A stretch of DNA of 64,000 bases from Limnoperna fortunei. Lineage: Eukaryota; Mollusca; Bivalvia; Mytilida; Modiolidae. The stretch spans positions 79,845,873-79,909,872 of the forward strand of contig OX104119.1 in assembly GCA_944474755.1 (NCBI GenBank), written 5' to 3'. Below, in pieces: positions 50,801 through 60,571 of this stretch (the first letter of the stretch is position 1; the number at the start of each line of letters is the position of its first letter). The notes under the pieces were generated by a model. That model worked only from the letters and a program-made list of their open reading frames with translations, did not search any database and was not told the DNA's origin. A program made the translations under genes and the position numbers.

Positions 50801-51480
50801 ATGGATCTTGGTATATTACCCATTAATTCAAACTTAATCACACTATATTTCTCAAGATTAAATAACAACCAGCTTAATGCACTCCTGAAGGAAGCATTAG
50901 ATTTCACTAAAATAAAAGACACAGAAGGATATTACTCATGTTTCTCTTATGCTAAGACATGATTGAATATAAAACTTAAATTTGGATGAAATAGATTGTT
51001 AAAACTTTAAAGACACAGTCAAATAAACTTAAACGATAGGTGAAAAAGAATCTGATATAGACTAAATCAGTAAATTTAGTTCAATCTATCATAAACCAAT
51101 TAAAGGAGGAAAAAAGATTGGTTACATAAATTTAGTAATAATAATTATGAAAGTTTTACTTCACGTAACCAAACAAAGAAACTAGAAAATTATTTGACAA
51201 ATTTAGTACCAGCGGTCATAATTTATTCATAGAAACAGGAAGATATATAAATATCCCCGGATTGTGAGACTGTCCTAAATGTAATTAAATAGAGGATGAA
51301 TTAGATGTCTTTTTATGTAGAATTAATATGACAGACAATGACATTTAACACATAATTACATTGAAAATTACTCTGAATTAAATGATAATAGAAAAACAGA
51401 ACAATTGTTTGTATATTTACATAATGTTATACAAGGACACAAATGGCCTTAGTCTGAATGAAATTATTAAATACATATTT
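50801..51480 (+). pseudogene. Heavily decayed CR1/L2-like LINE ORF2 tail, plus strand
   Basis: A frame starting MDLGILPINSNLITLYFSRL at 50,801 and later reading SGHNLFIETGRYINIPGL (around 51,210-51,263) resembles the C-terminal region of CR1/L2-like ORF2. It is followed after a TGA by DCPKCN (cysteine codons 51,271 and 51,280) and IEDELDVFLC, the expected zinc-knuckle in which the His is replaced by Asp. At least five stops or frame changes interrupt it. The remnant carries on to about 51,480 with LFVYLHNVIQG. Same tail type as 48,554-49,069 but opposite orientation and more decayed. Confidence 0.6.
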
Positions 51481-54126
51481 CCTTGCAAAGATAAAAGAGT
51501 AAAGCAAGACATATTTAAACGGGGTCAACTAGTTTGTTCTAGTACAATCACCAAAGACGACTGTTGACGTGGTGTCAATGATTAGTTCTAATATTAATGA
51601 AATAATTCAAGGTTGTTGGTTTAATTTGGAGCCATTTAGTGCGTCGTAGTAGAATGTCAAAGAACTGGTGGTTATGTACCATTCAAACAGATCATGAAAT
51701 GATAACAAAGGGACAATTAGATCTTTCGGCGTGGACTGGAGACTCGGAGTCAAAACGCTTGCTTTCAACATGATTAGCCGCAATCAACCATTGAGTTCTT
51801 CTACAAGTTTAATAATTATATTATGTACTGTATGAGTAATTATACCGTCACGGTGACAATTAACAGTGAAGTTTAAAACAACATTTCTATACGTTTGAGG
51901 AAGTCAAGAAACATTTATTATAAGAATGGTGTGGCAGTTTAGAAATAGATCCATATTTTATTACAGTGAAGAATAATTTTCTCTATTTAAAAATAAGTTC
52001 AAAGATCGTGACAACAGATGGTTAATGTCTGGTGTACGTTTCAATGTAGAAATAGCAATAAATATACACCAAAGACATATATTCGTTATTTAAATGAACG
52101 CACCCAGCTGTCGACTATGCGTTTACTCGAACAGCTATTGTTAGTCGTTGGTTTAACTCATGTTGATTGATTGATTTGCATGTAACATGAAAGTACGCTT
52201 CAAATATTGACATGCAACATTTATTAATCACGTTACTAAAATCTTAAAATTAAAAAAAAATAGAATCTAACACACGGCTTCTTTCTGTCGGGATACTAGC
52301 ATTCTCAATTGGTATTTACGGCACGATAAGCAAAGTGTCCCGACGAGCTACTAGCTATCTCATATTATTGTGAACACTGCGTGCCGCGAAAACGGTACTG
52401 CCTTGTTGAAATTTCAATGTTGAGCTAGAGGCAAGAGAAAAGATATCAAAGCCAGGCATCGGAGGGATAAAGGGCTTTTGAAAAAGCCTAATGGATGGTC
52501 GTATGATAGCACTTTTAACTCACTATCTTCTCGGTTATCAACGCTTCGAACCTGCGAGCTTGTCGACACTACAGCAGAGTTCGATATTTCGACATCTTAT
52601 TTATTTCAAATTTTAACCAGAAAAAAATACAGGCAATAATAATCTTCAAAGAAGTTACATTTTATTTGTTATTTTGTACATGCAATGATAATGTTCAAAG
52701 AAGTTACGTTTTTCTTATTTTGGTCCGAATCTGTGTATGAATATTTTGCATACTGTTCATATAAGCGTGAAATATTCGAATTTAAGGTATCTTGTTAATT
52801 ATATAAAATTATGGCCTTGAAATATCAAACAGGACCGAGGAAAAATAACCCTTTTAATATATGGTGATTATTGATTTTAATGAAGTCTATGAAATGCCAT
52901 TAATGTAATATATTATACTGAACTACACACAGACATGAACGTGTACATACTTTGATCTGAACTGAGTAACCAAACCCTTTCGCGTTTGGCGCACTTTTCC
53001 GCGTCGAACAAGAACTAGTTTTATCCTGTCCATAGGGAAATAACTGATATTTAACACACAATCGTTTAGTCACACTTCAGAACCTTGTAAATAGATATTA
53101 GAAATGCAATTATCAAGTCGTAACACAAAGTTAATTTTTAGTAGCCTTCTGCCTTTTAGTAAGCACCTCAAAACATTTCTCTGTAATAAACACAACTCCA
53201 ACTACTATATTGTTATTTCACACCTTATAACTTTTATCAGACTGATCATGTTTGTAGTTAACCATCTAAGGACCAGTGCTTTAATACTGAGAATTCAAGT
53301 CCGGCTCTTACCTCTGGTAAGGTATTCTCTACTTTAACTTTAAATGACAATGAATGTCAGTTTTCTGTTCCTGGCAAAGGAATGTAAAGCAGGTTCTCGG
53401 GCTTTCTCGCAACAAAACCCAAACGTCATATTGCTAAACGATTGCTACAAATTGCATATGGTTAATTTGAACTGAAACTGCGTTCAACATCAACATTTAA
53501 TACTCGAAGCCAATGTTTTTGGAGAAAAAAGTAAAACGAAAATATGTTGACAAACAATGACACATAAAAGTCTTAAAACAATGCTAAATAATGATAGATA
53601 TTAGATTATTAATTTGGGACATATACTTTATTTTGTCAATCTCACAATATAAATGTCTCTAAAAGTGTTATTTAAATATAACACTATAATGTTGAATATT
53701 TAGCATGAGAATGTTTACTAGAAATGCTATTATTTCAGCCCCTATCGCTTCGCAAATTTACCTATTGATTTGCATTATTAGTTTTCCTCCAATCAAAAAG
53801 TTTGACACAAAATTAATATGTATAGAGGCAAAGGTAAAAATATGAAACAGGTTTTAGCATATATTTGGTATATAATAGATCCGACATCATTCTTGGTAGT
53901 ATCACTAGTAACGCTGAGTAATGTGTCGTCTCAGACTTTTAGCCCCGTGTGTCCTAGTTGGTTTTCTGAAGACAGCAGGTAAAATATAATTGCTCTTATT
54001 ATTAATGTATTAGGGCATACATGATAGCAAATTAGTAACTGTGTATTTTTATGGTTGGTTATTTCCAATGTGTCGATAGCAATGATGATTGGCTGCCGAT
54101 GTTGACACTCGTTTTATATTTCTATT
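51481..54126. other. 2.6 kb AT-rich region; no gene seen
   Basis: No open frame with recognisable features. A 77-codon frame at 53,104-53,337 is AT-driven. Somewhat GC-richer text at 52,270-52,590 contains a B-box-like GCAGGTTCGAAGCG on the minus strand but no matching tRNA fold. No tandem period was seen. Confidence 0.55.
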
Positions 54127-54190
54127 GATTGATTGGATGTCTGCTTTACGTCCAGCGAGCAGTACTTCAGCTATATTCAGGACGGGAACA
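54127..54190 (-). mobile_element. 3' tail of a SINE, minus strand, truncated
   Basis: The plus strand reads TGATTGATTGGATGTCTGCT then TTACGTCC and CAGCTATATTCAGGACGGG. The reverse complement therefore ends in GGACGTAAA and a CAATCAATCA-type tail, which resembles the conserved tail domain and short tandem 3' end of tRNA-derived SINEs in molluscs. The head with A and B boxes is not recognisable to the right, so this is a fragment. Assignment is by resemblance only. Confidence 0.4.
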
Positions 54191-54318
54191 AGTTAACAAA
54201 CAATAAATCAACGGAAAATAAGAGTGGGATGGTCACATGGAATGCAATTTTGACTGCCACTGGAAAAGTATGGAGTTTTAGGTAGGGGCGGAAAATTTAG
54301 CCTTTTGTAGCGGCTACA

Positions 54319-54720
54319 ATGAGCTTATTTTTTTTCGAAATCTACAAAAGGGGTCTTTATCGTGCAAGGAGCGTGGCACTCTCCAAACACGTTACCCACT
54401 ACGGTCCGAAGTCAGGCTTTCCGTATTATGACCTAACAGCCCCCAACGAGAGGTTCTTTCCTATCCGCCACACGGGGACGCGCTGGGCTGCTTTGTTGGT
54501 CGAGCACTGGAAAACCTCCCAGTATGGTCCCAGTTTATATTTCTACTTATCGACTCCAATCTTAATTGACAAGGTTGGTTGGGGTGTATCAGAGTGTACC
54601 GCTAAAATTTACCCGAGCTTTATATTGGAAGCGTGCCACTTTGAACTGTCAGTGTTACAAACGTTACGAAAAGTACGTGTTAGCATTGTAAGAGTCTTGC
54701 ACTTTGAGGCCACTCAGTAA
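54319..54720 (+). other. Unassigned 133-codon open frame in a GC-richer patch
   Basis: This open frame begins MSLFFFEIYKRGLYRARS and ends VRVLHFEATQ. I recognise no family. It contains no signal peptide, zinc motif or repeat. The patch from about 54,350 to 54,560 is visibly richer in G+C than its surroundings, which is why I list it at all. It lies just downstream of a SINE tail and could equally be part of an unrecognised interspersed repeat. The ATG context is poor (T-rich) and no splice sites stand out. Treat it as open sequence, not as a gene. Confidence 0.2.
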
Positions 54721-55399
54721 TTTTTCATTATATATTGACGTTTACTTTTCTATTATAAGTATTTAACACATTATAGCTTACTTGAAAGATGAAAAACAAG
54801 ATATTGTGGTCGGTTTTATAAATTTGTATTAAGAACGTGTCATTAAGATTACTTTTCTGCAATGTTTTGCATGTAAATTATGGTAATTTAATAAACTGAT
54901 ATGGTCACCATAACGTCACTAGATGGCTTTAATAGAAATCCCTTGAAAGAAGCTACTAGTCGTTGTATGATAATAGTGTAATAACTTTGTATATTAAATC
55001 CAAACTACAGACATACATGTATAGCAAAGTTATCAATTTTTATACAACATTAGAAAGTTTATTAAATAACACCAACATTTGCTTTATAACCTTTTCTATA
55101 AAGAGGTGAAGCTCCGTTTTAATACTATTCTGTTTTATAATGTTTAAACATAAACTCGTGCTAAATTATCCACACGGAAATGCACAACACAAAGATACTT
55201 TGAAATGCACATAAGAAAGACATTTGACGTTTTTTTAATTTAAAATACATAGTATTATATGTTTATTGATATATGTTTATGAAACGTTGATTTAGTTTGT
55301 GCAGTCCGCATAGAAATTTAGGTGACTTTATAAGTTCTTATTTAATCACACACATATAAATTCTGTTTCTTGGGAGAATACTTGACAGAGTTATTATCG

Positions 55400-55520
55400 T
55401 CTTAGGATACTTTCGGTGTGAGGTGTAAGACACGTCCTAAGACTGTCTTAGTCGGTTTTAAATTATGTCCTAAGACATGTCGTAAGATCTTTTTAGGATA
55501 GTTTCGAAAATATTGCCCAT
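55400..55520. mobile_element. Cluster of TCCTAAGAC/GTCTTAGGA palindromes (MITE-like remnant)
   Basis: Within about 120 bp occur GTCTTAGGA (55,402), GTCCTAAGACTGTCTTAG (55,434), a quasi-palindrome TCCTAAGACATGTCGTAAGA (55,469) and TTTTAGGATAGTTTCG (55,491). The last also repeats the opening TTAGGATACTTTCG in direct orientation. Such dense complementary words suggest a small foldback or MITE end. No protein is encoded and no edges could be fixed. Confidence 0.45.
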
Positions 55521-55559
55521 GAGGTAAAAATCTTGTTCTCAAACATAAAATCATAAAAT

Positions 55560-56100
55560 GGATTTTTTTTATTATCAGAAAGAAGAAATTATTTTCTGAT
55601 ATCAGACAATTATTTTCTAGTATCAAAAAATTGAATCCGTGAAGCTAAAAAATGTTTTATATCAAAAATGGCTCCATTTTTTACACATTGTATTCGATAT
55701 TATGAAAACCTAATGATTGTCCAATACTAACACTTGCCCAGTTATACGTTGTGTTTGACGAAAGTCAAGAAGTATGCAGTCCTTTGCTCTGATTTTGCTA
55801 TTTGATATCGACAATGACCAAAATACACCGTAAAAAAAATTTGGCAATGTTGGGATTTATAAGTTCAGTAGAAATCATTGTACCAAACAAAAACCTTTTT
55901 TTCTGATTTAAGAAATACAAAACAACATTTCATGATATAAAATCGAATTTTATTCATTTCTTATTAATTATTTTTGATATCATAAAATACATTCCTTCGT
56001 ATAAAAAAGTGGGCATTTTTAAATTAGAAAATTAATTAATTGATATCAAAATATCCTAATATCAAAAAAGGATTTTGGATATAAAAAATCTTTTTTTTTT
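55560..56100. repeat. Degenerate AT-rich repeat built on GATATCA words
   Basis: Words such as TTCTGATATCAG, TTTATATCAAAAA, TTTTTGATATCATAAAATAC, AATTGATATCAAAATATC and TAATATCAAAAAAGGATTTT recur every 20-60 bp amid A/T runs. The spacing is irregular and copies are poor, so this may be a decayed minisatellite or several small elements. Confidence 0.4.
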
Positions 56101-57600
56101 AATTCAAGAAATGTTTTGACACAAAATTGAAAACAAATAGTCAAACTGCGCCTCCTAATCTTTCAGATATCGTTTTGTCCATTTAAAGGGCGAAATGATC
56201 CAGCCCCAGAGAAACGTAAACGTTATCTTTTCAAATTGAGAATTGTACATCCTAGCGCAATCTTGTAGCAGTTTATTCGCTCTATTTGTAATGCATAGTT
56301 TGCTTTTCTATTTTTACGATTTATATCCAATCACAGCGGGTATTTTTGCTTATAGTTAACATAGACATTAATCACGTGTCTCACAAGCTTTATTCATTCA
56401 TAAATGTATTTCTACAATATTTTTGATATCGCAACCCTAACAAAAGTAGCAGAAATATTCAAAATTTTCTTAAAATCTATTTGGAAATTTCTATGTTTGA
56501 AATAGATACCTCCATTTCCAGTAATTTTGACCTGTCGTGAACAAGTAGACGTGCGAAGTAAAACTTCTACGTAGTTGTGTCGGTATATAAATAAACAATC
56601 ATCCAACAACCGCCGGACATAAACTTACATCCATGTTACGAAAATGCCTCAGATAGTGTCCTTATTAAAACTGGAAATAATGTTAAATTCGTATTTCTTT
56701 AATTCGATGATATTACCGTTCCAATTCTATTTGAATTTAATTTTTTAAAAGCGCATAAAACTATTAAAGTTATAATTTATTCAACTTAAAATATGTACTT
56801 TTGTAATTATAAAATACCAATTATGTATGCTTTTCAAGATATGTGGTACACTTGCACCTAAAATTTTCCATACGTCCCAGTTAAAAACGTTTTTTAATTA
56901 AAATCTTACCACGTGCCATCTAAAGTTCGATGTTAATCTCGGCATAAAAGCTTGCGAACTGCAGTATTTTTATTTACAGCTTAACGTGTGTTAACAGTTG
57001 CTTATAATGCTATAAGTTCAGGTAAAACCAATTGTTTATTTAAAAACAGAGGTAGTTCACCGAGTTAAAGTACGTGTTTTGTCAGTTGTTAAATTTTCAC
57101 CTTAATTATTTTGTATTGTAATGTTGTTCTTTGTTTGTTTTTTAATTTGAGGATGTTCCTTTCTAATTTATGTATTTATTGTTGATTATTTTGCTTGTTG
57201 TTTTGATTTTTGCAAATTACATATGAATCATTAAAATAATATTTTGTTAAAGATTTGGTTAACAAAAATAGAACTAAGTTGGATTTCCATATTTAAACTT
57301 TTTTATTTCGCTGAAATAAGCGAGTAACGGCTATTTGATAAATAGTGTTTGTGTTAATGGCAAAGAGACCACACATGTTTGTCATGCAGTTACATTAAAA
57401 CAAAACAGAAGCGCTTACATACAATTTTCAAGAATGATTTTTATGTGAGTCACATATTTTATATGAAAAAACTGTGCAAGTAACTTATTAATATTGAAGA
57501 AATACGGGTATTTGTTAAAGTAGTTCAACACACATATATATATTTAAAAGACCTGTTACAAGTTATTTTTATTTGATATCAGGTTATTAAGTCTTCCAAA
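56101..57600. other. AT-rich region; no gene seen
   Basis: About 1.5 kb with no supported feature. A 65-codon minus-strand frame (56,412-56,609) has no recognisable domain. Confidence 0.55.
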
Positions 57601-57652
57601 CGAAGGTTGGAGACTTATTGTTTTGTTGCGATTCTACTTCTTCTTCTTGAAG
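57601..57652 (+). repeat. TTC-rich junction at the left end of LINE copy 1
   Basis: The text CGAAGGTTGGAGACTTATTG leads into CTTCTTCTTCTTGAAG. The 15-mer TTCTTCTTCTTGAAG (57,638-57,652) is repeated exactly at 60,356-60,370, at the other end of the first LINE copy. It may be a target-site duplication or a shared preferred target. Confidence 0.65.
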
Positions 57653-59860
57653 CCTTCGGTTTTGGAGATTATTTTATATCCTGTATAAAAACTATTTATA
57701 CAGATGTACATAGTTTACCTAAAAATAATAACTCATTATCGTTCCTCTTCAATTTAAAAGAGGTATACGACACGGATGTTCTTTGTCTGGTCAATTATAT
57801 GCCATATGCCGTGAACCTCTTTTAAACAAACTAAGGTCAAAAGACGGCTTATCAGGCATTGAACTACCATTATCTGATGGTAAGAAAAGTTGTTTATCTG
57901 CATATGCAGATGATTTGGATAATCTGTCAACGCAGGACTCTGATTTTAATAGGTTGTCTTTCTGGTTAGATATATACCAGAAAGCTTCTAATTCAAAAAT
58001 TAATTTACAAAAGTCCGAATGTTTGTGGGTTGGAAGTTGGAAAAATAGAAATGATTGTCCACTTGGTCTCAAGTGGAATAATAAAGGTTTAAAGGTTTTG
58101 GGTACTTTTGTTGGAAACAATAGAGATTTTTATAAACAAAATTGGGAAGGGATGGAGGAGGATATTTCTGTCAAACTTGACAGGTGGAAGCATTTTGCCC
58201 GCGGTTTGTCACTCAGAGGACGAACACTTGTTATTAATTTACTTTCCGCGTCAAAATTGTGGCATCGATTAAATTCTGTGGCCGTGCCCGATGAAATTAT
58301 TAGCGACATACAAAATAAATTTGTTGATTTTTTATGGCAAGGAAAACATTGGGTTTCCAAAGAAATGTTATATCTTCCTGTATGTACTGGAGGACAGGGT
58401 TTGGTTCATATTTTATTTAGAATTCGTGATTTTCGAACTCAGTTTATGTACAGATTTTTGACATTAATGAATGGTGAAGAAGTTCATCCTTGTTACTATT
58501 TTTGTAAATATTTTTGTCTACTGTTTCTAATTTGAGTTATGATGTTCAATTGTTATTACTTGATGGGGATTTTCAATATACTAACATTCCAAGCTTTTAT
58601 CAAGATTTAATAAAAGCCTGGAAATATTTTGAATCGTCTAGAATAAAAATAGATGACATCTCAGTTGCAGACATTTTAGAAGAACCTTTGTTTTTTAACC
58701 CTTTATTAATTAACCCTAAAACCGATGAACCTTTTTATTTAGAAAATTTTGTAATTGCCTGTATGACCAAAGTTAAAGATCTTTTTGATACTATTCTGAA
58801 AAGAAAATTAACTGCAGCAGATCTTGTTGGCATATTAAGCATTCGTTCTGAACGCTGTATCCAACAACATCTAGATTTAATATGGTCGTCTGTTCCTCCG
58901 GAGTGGACTATATTGATTGACCGTTTTTTAAATAATGATATTGATGTTGTTGTTGTTCACCAATACATTTTAAAAATTAGATGTTGAAAATGCGCCTGAA
59001 TTAAGTAAGGGCGTTGTTCTAGATAACTGTCCCAAGAAAGTGATTTATTTTATTATCTGTTGTTCAAAATTTTAATAATGTCCTTACTAAAAAGTTAATG
59101 TCCCCTTGGTGTAATATTTTACAATTAAATATTCCCCCTAATGTCATATATAGTCATGTTTATGAATATCCTCATAGCATGCATGAAGGTGACCTTAATT
59201 GGAGAATCCTTCATGGTGCTATTTCAACCGGTAAATTTTTCTGTAAAGCTGGTTACCAGCAGTCGGATGCTTGTCCCTCTTGTGGTTTGCAGGAGGACTT
59301 GTATCATATTTTTGTTTCCTGTCCACGTTTACAAGGTCTTTTAAGTTATGTTCAAAATATTGTATTGAATTTAATTCCAAATGATATTAGTTCCAAAGAC
59401 TCTTTATTATTTGGACCATTTACTTTTTCTAGCACTGACCAAACGCCACCTAAGGTCAGTGCAAATCAATCTCCTCCAGCTGTTTACACGCCATCCTCGG
59501 ACAGCTGCCCAGTAAGGAGATCGAGTCCAGCTGATCCACCGCCACCTGGGATCAGCTGTCCAGAATGTCCAGTATCAGCCGACCACACGTCATCCAGGGT
59601 CGGCTGTCCAGAGACTACCTGACAACCAATGATGATGGAGGACGGAACAGTCCTGTTAGGAGAATGTACCAAAAACGCAACGATAGACCAAGCGGTACAG
59701 GATCCCAAGACGGCTGTTCCAGTGGATTGCCACAGAGGTGAAGATGGCCACCTATGTGACCATGCAACACATAAGAACCAGAGGCGGAGAGACAGATCCA
59801 CGAAAGGAATTTAGGTCATGCATCCGCGCCCGGTTGGCAATAGAATTTGCATATTGTTAG
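57649..59860 (+). pseudogene. Tx1 LINE ORF2 C-terminal half, frameshifted
   Basis: ORF2 encodes the protein that nicks the target and copies element RNA into DNA. This half starts at LEAFGFGDYF (reverse-transcriptase palm). A lost A near 57,757 shifts the frame before RGIRHGCSLSGQLYAICREP. The catalytic box AYADDLD has its YADD at 57,903-57,914. The thumb and connector carry LSLRGRTLVINLL and FLWQGKHWV. Further frameshifts lie near 58,510, 58,980 and 59,055. A C-terminal zinc-knuckle CPSCGLQEDLYHIFVSCP is at 59,272-59,322. After LLFGPF (59,405-59,422) comes proline/serine-rich text with four hairpins, and then the expected C-terminus, WIATEVKMATYVTMQHIR to AIEFAYC, at 59,723-59,860 in another frame. 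The spacing between zinc-knuckle and KMATY is much longer than I expect for the family, which suggests an insertion of roughly 250-300 bp. Confidence 0.82.
59432..59606 (+). repeat. Four tandem 31-nt hairpins with covarying 9-bp stems
   Basis: Hairpins lie at 59,432-59,462, 59,477-59,507, 59,528-59,558 and 59,576-59,606. Left stem arms are GCACTGACC, CAGCTGTTT, CAGCTGATC and CAGCCGACC. The right arms are GGTCAGTGC, GGACAGCTG, GATCAGCTG and GGTCGGCTG. All pairs are Watson-Crick except two G.U pairs in the second hairpin. Every loop is 13 nt, and the loops share an ACGCCACC-like core (AAACGCCACCTAA, ACACGCCATCCTC, CACCGCCACCTGG, ACACGTCATCCAG). Starts are 45, 51 and 48 bp apart, all multiples of three, and one frame stays open across them to 59,622. 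Function is unknown to me. Confidence 0.85.
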
Positions 59861-60013
59861 TGTTTTGATAATATATTGTGTTTCATTTCAAATGACAAAC
59901 TTTTTGTTAATATTTAATGGTAAGTTATTTTAATTGTATTTGTATTTGTATTTTTGTTTTTTAATTTTCTTGTCTTGTTTATATATTGTGAACCGCGATG
60001 TGTTAAAGGTTAA

Positions 60014-60168
60014 AACATGGACTTGCGTGTACCAGTCCATGTTGACTTTGATCATTTGGACAAAGTCATTTATAGGGTTCTTTAATTTTAATATAGGTAG
60101 GTAATAATGTTTAAAGTTTAAACTGGCTTGTATAAGTTTAAACTGACTTTGATCAGTTGGACAAAGTC
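60014..60168 (+). other. Three hairpins in the 3' UTR of LINE copy 1
   Basis: A 10-bp perfect stem, AACATGGACT with AGTCCATGTT (60,014-60,043), has a 10-nt loop. It is followed directly by GACTTTG/CAAAGTC (60,044-60,067, 10-nt loop) and, 77 bp on, by the same stem GACTTTG/CAAAGTC (60,145-60,168, 10-nt loop). LINE reverse transcriptases of some clades recognise 3' UTR stem-loops, so a role in template choice is plausible but unproven. Confidence 0.7.
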
Positions 60169-60331
60169 TTTTTTTCTATTGTATCTTCATATACTTTTGG
60201 ATTTAAAGTTATTATTTACATGTATATTCAATATTGTTAATGTAGCTTGTCAAATAATGTATTGTTAGGTTTATATTTTATGTTTTATGAATTTTTGATA
60301 CCTTATAATGCTGTGATATATTGTTTTATTT

Positions 60332-60337
60332 AATAAA
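60332..60337 (+). terminator. Polyadenylation signal AATAAA near the LINE copy 1 end
   Basis: AATAAA lies about 17 bp before the AT-rich 3' end of copy 1, where a LINE's own polyadenylation signal would be expected. Confidence 0.55.
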
Positions 60338-60370
60338 GGGTATTGAAAATTTAAATTCTTCTTCTTGAAG

Positions 60371-60571
60371 GGATAGGACGTGTTTTTCGGAGCTCCGCTC
60401 AAAGCATTTATTTCTTGGTTATTTTGTATTGTATTTCGTAAATATTTGTATTGTTGTGTTTGGAAGAAGAAGTTCTTTCATTTTGTGGGGTGTGTTTCGT
60501 ATTTTCATCTCGGATTGCCGAGATTTTTGGTGGATTATATTTGTGTTTACTGTTTTATTTTTTGTTCAAAG
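60371..60571 (+). promoter_or_regulatory. LINE copy 2 5' UTR with two palindromes
   Basis: This segment should hold the element's internal promoter. It includes a 10-bp perfect palindrome CGGAGCTCCG (60,388-60,397) and a hairpin ATCTCGG/CCGAGAT with a 4-nt loop (60,507-60,524). No TATA box was expected or seen. The ORF1 ATG follows with a strong context, CAAAGATGGCG. Confidence 0.5.

Larger units (their letters stand above)
57653..60354 (+). mobile_element. Tx1-clade LINE, copy 1, 5'-truncated
   Basis: A non-LTR retrotransposon copy starts inside the reverse transcriptase (EAFGFGDYF) and runs through the rest of ORF2, a 3' UTR with hairpins and an AATAAA near its end. ORF wording (LSLRGRTLVINLL, LWHRLNSVAVP, FLWQGKHWV, LPVCTGGQGL) matches the Tx1/L1-like clade as known from fish and molluscs. 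The 5' truncation is typical of incomplete reverse transcription. The copy ends at a TTC-rich 15-mer, immediately followed by the 5' end of copy 2. Confidence 0.85.

Noticed and set aside
52530..52575. tRNA T-arm around the minus-strand GGTTCGAA
   Set aside because: No matching T-stem, acceptor stem or A box at a suitable distance.
53104..53337. 77-codon open frame as a small gene
   Set aside because: AT-rich composition, no recognised motif, and no supporting context.
59432..59606. Hammerhead or twister ribozyme, or integron-type attC sites, as the explanation for the hairpins
   Set aside because: No CTGANGA/GAAA catalytic core or other ribozyme signature is present. attC sites belong to bacterial integrons and have different conserved ends.
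59629..59814. Separate small gene of 61 codons after the hairpins
   Set aside because: It is an off-frame reading over the LINE ORF2 C-terminus (KMATY...EFAYC), which is the better-supported frame.
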